Origin: Mangrovitalea sediminis
GTDB lineage: Bacteria; Pseudomonadota; Gammaproteobacteria; Pseudomonadales; Oleiphilaceae
Direction: 5' to 3'
NCBI RefSeq assembly: GCF_002514725.1
Contig: NZ_NTLB01000004.1
Location: forward strand, 434,001-498,000
DNA: 64,000 nt
The notes beneath the pieces are model-generated. The model was not told where the DNA came from. It saw only the letters and a program-made list of their open reading frames with translations, and ran no database searches. Shown one piece after another: positions 24,582-33,384 of this stretch. Each line of letters opens with the position of its first letter. Position 1 is the first letter of the stretch. The position numbers and the translations under genes were made by a program.

Positions 24582-27059
24582 TTAACGTCGCTTACCGCGC
24601 GCCTTACCCGATTTCGCAGACTCATTCCCAGCAGGCGCAGCACCCCCTGTCGGAGCCTTTGAGCCCGTTTTGTTCTTACGCTTTCGAGGCTTACCGGCGC
24701 CAGCCGCCTTTGCAGGACGCTTTGCGCCCTTCCCGCCTTTATCGCCCCGCGGCGCCAGCTCAGCCAGCCGCTTTGCGGCCGAAGAGCCCGATTTCCGACC
24801 ACCATCGCGATCTCGCCGCCGCTTGGGAGCTCCCAGCAACTCGAGATCGATCTTGCGATCTTCCAGGTCGACGCGCATTACACGGACAGACACCTCTTCA
24901 CCCAGCCGGAAGCTGGTACCACTTCGCTCTCCGACCAGGCGATGCTTGACCTTGTCGAAGTGATAGTAATCACCCTGCAAGGAAGAGATATGCACCAAAC
25001 CTTCCGTGTAAACCCCCTGCAGCTCGACAAAAAAGCCGAAAGCCGTCACTGCCGAAATAACCCCGGCATAGCTTTCGCCCACATGCTGCTGCAGAAACTC
25101 GCACTTGAGCCACGCCATAACGTCGCGAGTGGCATCGTCAGCCCGTCGCTCTGTCATCGAGCACTGCTCGCCGAGCTGCACCATTCGCGCAAAATCATAG
25201 GGATAACGGGCCAACTCCGCCGAGCGCTTCTTAGGCCGACGCACGGTTTTATCCGTATCGCCACCGGCATGAATCACCGACTTGATCGCACGGTGGACCG
25301 TCAGGTCCGGATAGCGCCGTATCGGGGAGGTGAAATGCGCATAACTGGCATATCCCAGCCCGAAATGCCCCTTTTCCTCGGGACTGTATACCGCCTGGCT
25401 CAAAGAGCGCAGCATGACCGTCTGAATCACGTGGGCGTCGGGGCGCTCCTTGATCGAGGACAGAAGCGACTGGTAATCCATCGGCTCCGGCTCGTCGCCA
25501 CCCGGCAACTGCAAACCCAGCTCAGCCAGGAACTGCCGCAACCCGGCCAATTTCTCCTTGGAGGGCCCCTCATGGACACGGTAGAGAGCCGGCAACTTAT
25601 GGTGCTTAAGGAAGCGTGCCGTCGCGACGTTGGCGCACAACATGCACTCCTCGATCAACTTGTGCGCATCATTGCGCTGAATCGGCACCACTTCGTCGAT
25701 TTTGCGTCCTGTGGTAAAAATGATGCGGGTTTCGGTGGTTTCAAAATCGATTGCACCCCGTTCCTGCCGCGCATCCCGCAGCGTCTTATAAAGGCCGTAT
25801 AGCGCCTCCAGCCGCGGCACCACTCCCGAATACTGCTCGCGCAGCTCTCGCCCGACATCCGAGTCAGGATGCTCGAGCATCTGACTGACCTTGTTATAAG
25901 TCAGTCGCGCATGGGAATGCATGACCCCTTCATAGAAGCTGTAGCCGCTAATCCGCCCCTGGCTGCTGATCGTCATATCGCAGACCATACAGAGCCGGTC
26001 GACCTCCGGGTTCAACGAACAGAGGCCATTGGACAATTTCTCGGGCAGCATCGGCACCACATGGTCCGGGAAGTAGACCGAGTTGCCCCGATTTACGGCT
26101 TCCTCGTCCAGCGGCGTGCCTGGCCGCACATAATGGGCAACATCGGCAATGGCCACAACCAACCGCCAGCCACCGCGAGGCCGCGCCTCGCAATAAACCG
26201 CATCGTCGAAGTCGCGCGCATCCTCACCGTCGATAGTCACCAGCGGCAAATCCCGTAGATCCACCCGACCGTTCTTGTCGGATTCTCCAACGACGTCCGA
26301 AATTTCAGCCGCCTGACGATCCACCGCAGGAGGCCAGATATGAGGAATGTCGTAGGAGCGGATAGCGACAGCGATCTCCATTCCCGGCGCCATATGATCG
26401 CCCAACACCTCAACCACCCGCCCGGTAGGCTTGGTACGCAAGGTAGGCTGACGCACGATCTCGACCGTCACATACTGGCCGTGCCAGGACCCGAGACAAT
26501 CATCGTCGGCAACCAGGATTTCCTGGGAATGACGGGTATTCTCCGGCGCGACAAAGGCGACGCCGCCTTCGCGGAAAAGCCGCCCCACCACTTGATGGGT
26601 GTTGTGTTCGGTAACCTCAACGATCACGCCTTCACGCCGGCCGCGGTCATCCACCCCGTCAACACGCACCAACACGCGATCGCCATGAAAGACTTGACGC
26701 ATCTGCCGGGCGCTCAAAAACAGGTCTTCCCCACCATCGTCGGGAATAACAAAGCCAAATCCGTCTCGATGCCCCTGCACTCGCCCTGGTATCAGGTCCG
26801 CTTCGGAAATCGGCAAATAGGCGCCACGCCGATTGCAGACCAACTGACCATCACGGCACATGGCGATCAAACGGCGCCGCAACGCTTCCCGGGCATCGTC
26901 GGCAGTGACATCCAGCTCACTGATCAACGTCTCCAGCGTTGCGGGCGCGCCCCGCTTCTTAAGGAAATCGGTCAGGAATTCACGACTATAGATAGGATTA
27001 TCGTACTTCCGGGATTCGCGTTCGGCATGCGGGTCCCGGAGTTTTTTCTTGGAAACCAT
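24582..27059 (-). CDS. rnr: Ribonuclease R
   Basis: An 825-aa processive 3'-5' exoribonuclease. In order: helix-turn-helix-like N-terminus, cold-shock domains (PGRVQGHRDGFGFVIPDDGGEDLFLS near 90-115), the RNB catalytic domain with the metal-binding Asp cluster in LVTIDGEDARDFDDAVYCE (about 275-293), an S1 domain (YAGVISAVTAFGFFVELQG, about 655-673) and a Lys/Arg-rich tail (about 740-825) that helps unwind structured RNA. Followed by rlmB as in E. coli. Confidence 0.95.
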   Translation of the reverse strand: MVSKKKLRDPHAERESRKYDNPIYSREFLTDFLKKRGAPATLETLISELDVTADDAREALRRRLIAMCRDGQLVCNRRGAYLPISEADLIPGRVQGHRDGFGFVIPDDGGEDLFLSARQMRQVFHGDRVLVRVDGVDDRGRREGVIVEVTEHNTHQVVGRLFREGGVAFVAPENTRHSQEILVADDDCLGSWHGQYVTVEIVRQPTLRTKPTGRVVEVLGDHMAPGMEIAVAIRSYDIPHIWPPAVDRQAAEISDVVGESDKNGRVDLRDLPLVTIDGEDARDFDDAVYCEARPRGGWRLVVAIADVAHYVRPGTPLDEEAVNRGNSVYFPDHVVPMLPEKLSNGLCSLNPEVDRLCMVCDMTISSQGRISGYSFYEGVMHSHARLTYNKVSQMLEHPDSDVGRELREQYSGVVPRLEALYGLYKTLRDARQERGAIDFETTETRIIFTTGRKIDEVVPIQRNDAHKLIEECMLCANVATARFLKHHKLPALYRVHEGPSKEKLAGLRQFLAELGLQLPGGDEPEPMDYQSLLSSIKERPDAHVIQTVMLRSLSQAVYSPEEKGHFGLGYASYAHFTSPIRRYPDLTVHRAIKSVIHAGGDTDKTVRRPKKRSAELARYPYDFARMVQLGEQCSMTERRADDATRDVMAWLKCEFLQQHVGESYAGVISAVTAFGFFVELQGVYTEGLVHISSLQGDYYHFDKVKHRLVGERSGTSFRLGEEVSVRVMRVDLEDRKIDLELLGAPKRRRDRDGGRKSGSSAAKRLAELAPRGDKGGKGAKRPAKAAGAGKPRKRKNKTGSKAPTGGAAPAGNESAKSGKARGKRR

Positions 27060-27354
27060 TCGGTTCCTGCTCCATTTTGTTCGGTGTTACTTCGGGACGC
27101 TTGCGCACGAAGCGGACAACGTGACAGGCGCAGCCCAGTATAGCCTCTGCCCCAGTACTGTGACCAACTTCACGGGCTTTCGCCTGCACCGAATGTGCCT
27201 GACAAACATAATTCAAAAAAGTATTTGACAGCTCCCAAAACTCTCATTAAAGTACGCGCCACACGCTAACGAGCTGCCTCAAAAACAGCTTCAAGGCGTA
27301 GAACAACCCCGGATATCAAGCAGTTGAGAATATCGGAGTTGTTTGCAACACCGT
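27060..27354. other. Divergent region between rnr and tRNA-Leu
   Basis: About 295 bp with no gene. The right half carries the tRNA promoter; no clear promoter was identified for rnr on the other strand. Confidence 0.5.
27225..27253 (+). promoter_or_regulatory. Sigma-70 promoter of tRNA-Leu
   Basis: A perfect -35 TTGACA (27225-27230), a 17-bp spacer and TAAAGT (27248-27253), followed by a GC-rich discriminator (ACGCGCC) as in stringently controlled stable-RNA promoters. The leader to the mature tRNA would be about 95 nt. Confidence 0.75.
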
Positions 27355-27441
27355 GCCGAGGTGGCGGAATTGGTAGACGCGCTAGCTTCAGGTGTTAGTG
27401 TCCGTACGGACGTGGAGGTTCAAGTCCTCTCCTCGGCACCA
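27355..27441 (+). tRNA. tRNA-Leu(CAG)
   Basis: 87 nt including an encoded CCA. Acceptor stem GCCGAGG / CCTCGGC; anticodon stem 27382-27386 with loop TTCAGGT and anticodon CAG at 27389-27391; a long variable arm typical of class II tRNAs (TGTCCGTACGGACG); T-loop GTTCAAGTC. It closely resembles E. coli tRNA-Leu(CAG). Confidence 0.97.
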
Positions 27442-27444
27442 TAA

Positions 27445-27481
27445 CCGAAACCGGATAGAAATCCGCTTTCGGTTTTATTTT
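27445..27481 (+). terminator. Terminator of tRNA-Leu
   Basis: A 12-bp stem with one mismatch (27445-27456 with 27461-27472), 4-nt loop AGAA, followed by TTTTATTTT. It starts 4 nt after the tRNA CCA. Confidence 0.88.
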
Positions 27482-27846
27482 GTCTGGATTTTTTGTAAAG
27501 CACTCAGTTGCAGCACCCAGGATTGCCCTCCACTTTCCACACCACTCCCGCCTGCCACAAGACGCTAGCGGCACCCCAGAATAGCCCTCGGCACATAGAT
27601 CCCAGCGACCGGTCGACGACAATCCAGTCAAACGAAATACCAGCGCCCCCAATAGATTCAACGGTACGCGGCACGTCTAAAAGCTGTTAAAAAGGCGGAC
27701 AAGGCCATGCAAGTCAGCAGCGTGCGCTAAAAGCGCTTCTGGACCAGCACTGTAGCCAATGCGACGAACACGGATCAACACGAAACCCGAGCAAATCGAA
27801 ACGTCGGGCGCCGCTATAAGGTCTGGGGAAACCACCTTCAGAGAAA
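27482..27846. other. Gene-free stretch between tRNA-Leu and a lipoprotein gene
   Basis: About 365 bp. No gene, integrase remnant or repeat of the tRNA 3' end was found. A short GCGCT-AAA-AGCGC hairpin near 27724 is too small to interpret. Confidence 0.45.
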
Positions 27847-29718
27847 TCAGCCTCCAGAGACCGACTCCTCCAACACATACTTGGAAAGCAATTCGTAGTT
27901 GTAATCCACAACCATGAAATACGCAGCGGAACTGGTCAGGCTATCGACATACGGCACAGTAGCGCTACAGGCCGAGTCGCCAGTAACCTCGCTCAGAAGC
28001 GCTTCCTTGATGAGATCTGGCTGATTGGCATCCAACGGCGTCGAATAGTAGAGATAATTCCATTGCAGCCACGTCTGGGTATAAATGGAAAGATCGAAGA
28101 AGGGCGCACGCAGCAACTGGTCACGACCGTTACGCGTATCATAATCCCAACTGGGACTGGTATCGGTCTGGAATGGGGTACTATTCGGCACCACGGAGAA
28201 ACTCAGCGGCACCTGACGGGTCATAAGGCGCTCCATTGTCGCGCCGTCATAGCAACTGCTTGCGGCCTGGAACTGCCAGGTTTTCGTCGAGCCATCGCTG
28301 CTATCGGTGAGCTTGTAGCCAGCAAGGGTGCCAGAGGTTCCAACGTAGCTCACAGCCAGGGAGTAGCGGTTGTCTGAGACACTATTGACCCGCCCAAGAC
28401 TATCATAAGTCCATTGATAGGTATCTTGAGGCTGGTCCCCGGTATTGCCAAGTACACTCCCCGTGGCCCCATGACCGCTGTATGTGGTGTAGAACATCGC
28501 CTTGTTCTTGTCCCAGTCGAAGACCATTCTCTCGTCGATGATGCCATCATTAGCGATACTGGGGCCGGGATTGAACGCCGTGAAAAACCAGTCCCGAACC
28601 TGACTGTTCAGTTTGCCAAAGACCCCCTTAACGCTGGCCATGCGCATCAGTTCGACAAGAGACGGCTGCATATAACCATCGGATTCAACCTTGGTTGGAC
28701 GCCCTGCCGTGTCGTAATACCAAGTCAAGGTTCCCGCCGGATAGTTCTTGAGGCTTCCAGAATCGCTGGCTGTTGCCTTCAGTACACTATCTGCATTGGC
28801 GACATAAAACTTTTGCTGGGTCACGACCATAGGATCACTGTAATCCAGCGACACCGCCGGCAGAGAGAGATTTTCTGGAGACACCAGTGCATAGTTGCCC
28901 CCGGCACTTGACGCCGCCTGATCGACATCCTTCAACACTGTACCGGCATAGGAAACCAGGGCTCTATTGATCACCGGCACTTCGGCGGTCGAAAAGCCTT
29001 GTGCGGAAATACCATCTGTTCCCTGGAGACTGGCGTTAACCGCCGCTGGCGTTTGCATTTGGAGGAAATAGGCAACGGCCCGTGCATATGCCGCACTTCG
29101 CGCATTATTCGCCTTGAGGTAATCTTCTTCCAGATTGACCTGCACCCCGAGAAATGACTGCACCGTACTATTCGCGCTGCCGCAACTCGTGCCGAAAACA
29201 CAGTAGCTATCAATAGCATCTTCAACCGTCGTTAGCGGCGAGACAACGGTCACTCCGGGCTTGGCTGTCATCAGGTAAGCCTTGGAAACCGTCGCCCCAG
29301 TGCTCTCATCCACAGTGACCCCAGGAATCGCTAACGCCATCAGGTGATACTTGCGAGGGTCGACACTCGGCGCCACCCTGGGGTCCTGCTCCAGCCCGCT
29401 GACATCCAGCGTAAAGGCTCCGCCGCTGCCGGTCATCACGGTGGGTTCGCCGTTTGGCAGCGTAATCGTTTCGTTGCCGGAAGTGATGGTCACGGGAGAG
29501 CTGTCATAGACGCCATTCCCATTCAAATCGAGCCAGACCCTGGCATTACGCAAATAGCCATCCATAACCCGCCCGGAATACTCACCCGGCGTCGAGTTCG
29601 ACACTCCATCGCTATAGGATCGGCTGTCAGTCCCGAACACCGTCGACCCACCGCTGTTGCAACCGGCAAGGATGAGACAGAGGGCAACGGAAGACAGGCG
29701 GGCAGTAAGACGGATCAT
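27847..29718 (-). CDS. Large lipoprotein of unknown function
   Basis: A 623-aa protein not assigned to a named family. It has a lipoprotein signal (LSSVALCLILAGCNSGG; lipobox Cys about residue 20), so it should be acylated and lie in the envelope. An N-terminal segment GRVMDGYLRNARVWLDLNGNGVYD (about 50-73) resembles carboxypeptidase-regulatory/Ca-binding-like beta modules. The C-terminal half contains RHS-like pieces (WYYDTAGRPTKVESDG and WTYDSLGRVNSVSDN) and ends with paired Cys. ATG at 29718 gives the signal peptide; a longer frame upstream is not needed. Monocistronic, with no clear partner. Function unknown. Confidence 0.75.
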   Translation of the reverse strand: MIRLTARLSSVALCLILAGCNSGGSTVFGTDSRSYSDGVSNSTPGEYSGRVMDGYLRNARVWLDLNGNGVYDSSPVTITSGNETITLPNGEPTVMTGSGGAFTLDVSGLEQDPRVAPSVDPRKYHLMALAIPGVTVDESTGATVSKAYLMTAKPGVTVVSPLTTVEDAIDSYCVFGTSCGSANSTVQSFLGVQVNLEEDYLKANNARSAAYARAVAYFLQMQTPAAVNASLQGTDGISAQGFSTAEVPVINRALVSYAGTVLKDVDQAASSAGGNYALVSPENLSLPAVSLDYSDPMVVTQQKFYVANADSVLKATASDSGSLKNYPAGTLTWYYDTAGRPTKVESDGYMQPSLVELMRMASVKGVFGKLNSQVRDWFFTAFNPGPSIANDGIIDERMVFDWDKNKAMFYTTYSGHGATGSVLGNTGDQPQDTYQWTYDSLGRVNSVSDNRYSLAVSYVGTSGTLAGYKLTDSSDGSTKTWQFQAASSCYDGATMERLMTRQVPLSFSVVPNSTPFQTDTSPSWDYDTRNGRDQLLRAPFFDLSIYTQTWLQWNYLYYSTPLDANQPDLIKEALLSEVTGDSACSATVPYVDSLTSSAAYFMVVDYNYELLSKYVLEESVSGG

Positions 29719-29824
29719 GGGCAGCTCAACCCTTTCGCTGGAACAATGATCTGCCCACTCTAGACGAACCTGCTGCGACGTACCTTGATGGGAGTAGCAA
29801 TTTGTTAAATTCGGACACATAACG

Positions 29825-29858
29825 CAAAAAAGGGACACCTAATGACAAGTGTCCCTTT
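29825..29858 (-). terminator. Terminator of the acyl-CoA dehydrogenase gene
   Basis: On the minus strand a perfect 10-bp stem, AAAGGGACAC (29849-29858 complement) with GTGTCCCTTT (29829-29838 complement), 10-nt loop, is continued by T residues and then GCG. It begins 38 bp past the gene's stop. Confidence 0.85.
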
Positions 29859-29895
29859 CCGCAGGCGCTAAACGGCGCCGGATCGGAGCCCCTTA

Positions 29896-31035
29896 TTAGA
29901 GAGAGCGCGCCACGATTTCCTTCATGATCTCATTGGTTCCGGCATAGATCCGCTGCACGCGGGAGTCTGCCCAGGCCCGCGCAATGGGATATTCCCACAT
30001 ATAACCGTAACCACCATGCAGCTGAACGCACTCGTCCATCACCTTGCACTGGAGATCCGTAGTCCACTGTTTGAGCATGGCGGCGGTCGGCACATCGAGT
30101 TTTTTCTCGAGATGCATTTCCAGGCAGCGATCGGTAAAGGTTCGGCCCGCAGTAATGTCCGCCTTCAGCTCCGCCAATTTGAAACGGGTATTCTGGAATG
30201 CCAGTATCGGCTTCCCGAAGGCTTTCCGTTCCTTGACGTACTGCAACGTCCACTCGAAAGCCGCCTCACAGGCAGCCATCGCCGTCAAACCAACCAGCAG
30301 ACGCTCCTGGGGCAACTCCTGCATCAGCTGGAAAAAGCCCTGCCCTTCGCGTGGGCCCAGCAGGCTGTCCAGCGGCAGCTTGACGTCCTGGAAGAACAGT
30401 TCCGACGTATCCTGCGCTTTCATGCCCACCTTTTCGAGATTCTGGCCTTTCTCGAAACCCGGAGCAGACGCTTCGACCAGAAACAGGCTGGTTCCCTTGG
30501 CGCCCTCACCGGGATCGGTCTTGGCTACGACAATTACCAGATCAGCCAACTGGCCGTTCGTGATAAAGGTCTTGGAACCGTTCAGCACATAATGATCGCC
30601 CTGCTTGATCGCGCTGGTCTTTACACCCTGCAGATCGGAACCGGCGCCGGGTTCGGTCATCGCAATGGCACCGACCATTTCACCGGAAATCAGCTTCGGC
30701 AGATAACGGTGTTTCTGATCCTCGGTTCCATAATGCAGAATATAAGGCGCGACGATATCGGAGTGCAGTGAGAAACCGATACCGCTCAAACCCTGTCTCG
30801 AAATCTCTTCCATCACCACCGTGCTGTAGCGGAAATCGGCACCGGTGCCACCATACTCTTCCGGCATTGTCGGACACAGGAAGCCAAGCTCCCCCGCATG
30901 CCGCCAAAGCTCGCGACTGACCTGGCCTTCTTTTTCCCAGCGGGCGTGATGCGGTGCCGCTTCCTGCTCCAGGAAACGTTTCACGTTATCGCGAAAAGCG
31001 TCCAGCTCACCATCGAAGAGGGGTCTTGAAATCAT
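29896..31035 (-). CDS. Acyl-CoA dehydrogenase
   Basis: A 379-aa FAD enzyme that introduces the trans-2 double bond in acyl-CoA and passes electrons to ETF. It has the two family signatures: AIAMTEPGAGSDLQGVKTSA (about 122-141) and the C-terminal QLHGGYGYMWEYPIARAWADSR followed by RIYAGTNEIM, where Glu of the TNEI motif is the catalytic base position of many members. It resembles long-chain/isovaleryl-like dehydrogenases; chain-length preference cannot be read. ATG at 31035 has AGGAG upstream; a longer in-frame start was rejected. No other beta-oxidation gene is adjacent. Confidence 0.9.
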   Translation of the reverse strand: MISRPLFDGELDAFRDNVKRFLEQEAAPHHARWEKEGQVSRELWRHAGELGFLCPTMPEEYGGTGADFRYSTVVMEEISRQGLSGIGFSLHSDIVAPYILHYGTEDQKHRYLPKLISGEMVGAIAMTEPGAGSDLQGVKTSAIKQGDHYVLNGSKTFITNGQLADLVIVVAKTDPGEGAKGTSLFLVEASAPGFEKGQNLEKVGMKAQDTSELFFQDVKLPLDSLLGPREGQGFFQLMQELPQERLLVGLTAMAACEAAFEWTLQYVKERKAFGKPILAFQNTRFKLAELKADITAGRTFTDRCLEMHLEKKLDVPTAAMLKQWTTDLQCKVMDECVQLHGGYGYMWEYPIARAWADSRVQRIYAGTNEIMKEIVARSL

Positions 31036-31305
31036 GCTTGCTCCTGAATGCTGTAGGTGGGTGGACAGCATATCCCACCCCGTCTGACACAAGCCCAAAG
31101 TCTCCCCCGCCGACCGGTATAGGGCCAATGGCGAAAATCACCAAAAGCAATGACCAAATCGATTAGGTTCCCGATTGTCATGGTTGGCGCACAGGCGCCA
31201 TGTAACAGATTGTATCTTGACGCCAGTGCCACTAAACTCGGGAAATGGATCGTTTGAGACAGGGGGCAGTAGACGGTCCGGAATGAGGATGTGCAGGAAG
31301 CGAAA

Positions 31306-31407
31306 ATGATAAGAACACGCTCAATCCACACGAAGCGCTTCATTGATCTGCTGCTGCTGAGCTCCGCCGTCTGGTTGATCGGCATGAGCATCGCATCGCT
31401 GACTTAG
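31306..31407 (+). CDS. Possible 33-aa single-pass membrane peptide
   Basis: ATG at 31306 preceded by AGGAAG (7 nt away) opens a 33-codon frame. The product has a basic N-terminus (MIRTRSIHTKRF) followed by one hydrophobic segment (IDLLLLSSAVWLIGMSIASL). It ends 31 bp before the HugZ-like gene and is on the same strand. No family is recognised; composition alone supports a small membrane protein. Confidence 0.35.
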   Translation: MIRTRSIHTKRFIDLLLLSSAVWLIGMSIASLT

Positions 31408-31438
31408 GTCGCCTTAAGAGGCCAAGAAAGACGACAGC

Positions 31439-31942
31439 ATGAACAAACCGGCGGACTCCGAAACCCGGGACAGGTTGCAAAAAGAGTGCGATGTCCACCT
31501 GGACGGCTGTCATACCGTACAGTTGGCCACCGTGGATGCACAGGGCGAGCCGGAAGCCAGCTACGCCCCCTGCTTACGGCGGCAGGGGTTGTTCTATATC
31601 TTTGTCAGCGAACTCGCGGCACACACCCGCAATCTGCTGACACAGCCACGAGCCTCACTGCTTTTCATCGAAGACGAAAACCGCAGCCGCAATCTCTTTG
31701 CCCGCAGGCGGCTGACATTACGCTGTACGGCCAAGGACCTGCCCAGGGATTCGGAGCACGCCAAAGACATTCTGCTCGGTTTCCGCGACGTCTTTGGCGA
31801 CACTGTCGATTTGCTGACCGCTTTGCCCGACTTTCACCTGATCGAACTCCAGCCCGAGAGCGGTAGTTTCGTCAAAGGGTTCGGGCAGGCCTGGTCCGTC
31901 GATGAACGACTGCACCTGGTGGCGCCGATCAAAAGCCGCTAG
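31439..31942 (+). CDS. HugZ-like / pyridoxamine-phosphate-oxidase-fold protein
   Basis: A 167-aa split-barrel protein. LATVDAQGEPEASYAPCLRRQG is the FMN-binding-fold start, SELAAHTRNLLTQPRASLLFIED the second strand region, and FHLIELQPESGSFVKGFGQAW the C-terminal signature of HugZ-type heme-utilisation proteins. HugZ in Helicobacter degrades heme; here the longer heme-binding C-terminal domain is absent, so only the barrel can be claimed. ATG at 31439. It is convergent with the DUF815 ATPase gene, 10 bp apart. Confidence 0.8.
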   Translation: MNKPADSETRDRLQKECDVHLDGCHTVQLATVDAQGEPEASYAPCLRRQGLFYIFVSELAAHTRNLLTQPRASLLFIEDENRSRNLFARRRLTLRCTAKDLPRDSEHAKDILLGFRDVFGDTVDLLTALPDFHLIELQPESGSFVKGFGQAWSVDERLHLVAPIKSR

Positions 31943-31952
31943 CCGCCATCGA

Positions 31953-32720
31953 CTAGCGATAGTCTCCCGAATAGGCCTTAAAGAACTGCCGCGCCGTGCG
32001 CCCGCTCCGCCCTCCGCGCCCAAGGGCGAAACGCAGCGCGTCGGCATGCAGCGTTTCCCGATCCCCGACACCGGGAAACAGGGCGTCGACCATCGACAGG
32101 TACTCGTCCTGCCTGAAGGGATAGAAAGACAGCCACAGACCAAAACGGTCAGACAGCGAAACCTGCTCCTCGATGGCCTCCCCCGGATGGATCTCATTGT
32201 CGATCATCTGCACCTGCTCGTTGTCCTTCATGGACTCTGGCATCAGGTGCCTGCGGTTGGATGTCGCATAGACCACCACGTTATCCGGGGGTAATTCGAT
32301 CGAGCCTTCCAGCACGCTTTTCAGCGCCTTGTAGGTCGCCTCACCCTTTTCGAAGGACAGGTCATCGCAATAAACCACGAAACGCTGCGGCCGATCGCGA
32401 ATGCTGTCGACAATTTCCGACAGGAAAATCAGGTCGTCCCGATCCACTTCGATCACGCGCAACCCCTGACCGAAATAGGCGTTCAACAGCCCCTTGATCA
32501 GGGAAGACTTACCGGTTCCCCGCGCACCCCACAGCAGCACGTTGTTCGCTGTTTGCCCGGCGATAAAACGCTCGGTATTACGTACCAGGGCTTCCTTTTG
32601 CCGCTCGATCCCCAACAGCTGGTCAAGACGGATGGGATCGATATGAGTCACGGCACGTAAAGCCTGCCGGTGCGGCCGCCATATAGCGGCCGGCGTGCGG
32701 CTCCAGTCGATATCAGTCAT
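31953..32720 (-). CDS. DUF815 AAA-type ATPase
   Basis: A 255-aa P-loop ATPase of the DUF815 family. Walker A GARGTGKSSLIKGLL (about 65-79), Walker B-like FVVYCDDLSFEKGE (about 113-126), sensor-type VVYATSNRRHLMPESM and ...EEQVSLSDRFGLWLSFYPF are all typical. Substrate and cellular role are not established. It lies 31 bp after ubiX in a mpl-ubiX-DUF815 operon, an arrangement common in pseudomonads. Confidence 0.88.
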   Translation of the reverse strand: MTDIDWSRTPAAIWRPHRQALRAVTHIDPIRLDQLLGIERQKEALVRNTERFIAGQTANNVLLWGARGTGKSSLIKGLLNAYFGQGLRVIEVDRDDLIFLSEIVDSIRDRPQRFVVYCDDLSFEKGEATYKALKSVLEGSIELPPDNVVVYATSNRRHLMPESMKDNEQVQMIDNEIHPGEAIEEQVSLSDRFGLWLSFYPFRQDEYLSMVDALFPGVGDRETLHADALRFALGRGGRSGRTARQFFKAYSGDYR

Positions 32721-32751
32721 AAGGCTTCCATTAGCTGCATGGTTAGCGGGA

Positions 32752-33384
32752 CTATCCCTCAGAATCCGGCTGCGGAGACTCTCCCCAGCGCGGCATCAGC
32801 GTTTGCGGGATAGTCAGGTGGTCGAGAATGCGGGCAACCACAAAATCGATCAAATCGTGTATCGAGGCCGGCTGGTGATAAAAGCCGGGACTGGCGGGCA
32901 TCACTACGGCGCCCATGCGCGTAAGGCGCAACATGTTTTCGAGGTGGATCTCCGAATACGGTGTCTCGCGAGGCACCAGAATCAAAGGGCGGCGCTCTTT
33001 CAGTGCAACGTCGCCAGCGCGCTCGATCAGGTTATTACTCGCTCCCGTGGCCAACGCGGATAACGTGCCGGTGCTGCAGGGACAAATCACGAGCGGGACT
33101 GGCTCACCGGATCCAGACGCCGGCGGAGCGAACCAGTCCTCCCGCCCAAACACCTGCAACTGATCCGCTGCCACCCCAAAGCGGTCGCACAAGACATTCT
33201 GCAGCGCCCGTGTGGCACTAGGCAGTTTGTACTCGGTCTCCGTGGCAACCACCAACTGGGCCGCCTTCGAGATCATAAAATAGACACGGCAATCTGCCGC
33301 TAACAGACATTGCAGCAAACGCAGCCCATATTGCGCGCCGGAGGCCCCCGTTAAGGCCAGGGCTACGGTACGACGCGCCGTCAT
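32752..33384 (-). CDS. ubiX: Flavin prenyltransferase
   Basis: A 210-aa enzyme that joins dimethylallyl phosphate to FMN, making prenyl-FMN for UbiD decarboxylase in ubiquinone synthesis. [18 protein letters not shown] (5-22) is the FMN-binding start; [26 protein letters not shown] and [16 protein letters not shown] are hallmark motifs. ATG at 33384 overlaps the mpl stop by 4 bp (ATGA), which settles the start. Confidence 0.95.
   Translation of the reverse strand: MTARRTVALALTGASGAQYGLRLLQCLLAADCRVYFMISKAAQLVVATETEYKLPSATRALQNVLCDRFGVAADQLQVFGREDWFAPPASGSGEPVPLVICPCSTGTLSALATGASNNLIERAGDVALKERRPLILVPRETPYSEIHLENMLRLTRMGAVVMPASPGFYHQPASIHDLIDFVVARILDHLTIPQTLMPRWGESPQPDSEG

Noticed and set aside
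27395-27661. Minus-strand open frame ending in a PRRGLEPPRPYGH-type sequence over tRNA-Leu
   Set aside because: Its N-terminal part lies in a gene-free region and its frame crosses the tRNA neighbourhood; this is a well-known false-gene pattern next to tRNAs.
29719-29838. N-terminal extension of the large lipoprotein
   Set aside because: The ATG at 29718 begins a clean lipoprotein signal; the extension would bury it and overlaps a terminator.
27355-29900. tRNA-Leu as attachment site of a small genomic island carrying the lipoprotein
   Set aside because: No integrase and no repeat of the tRNA 3' end were found downstream.
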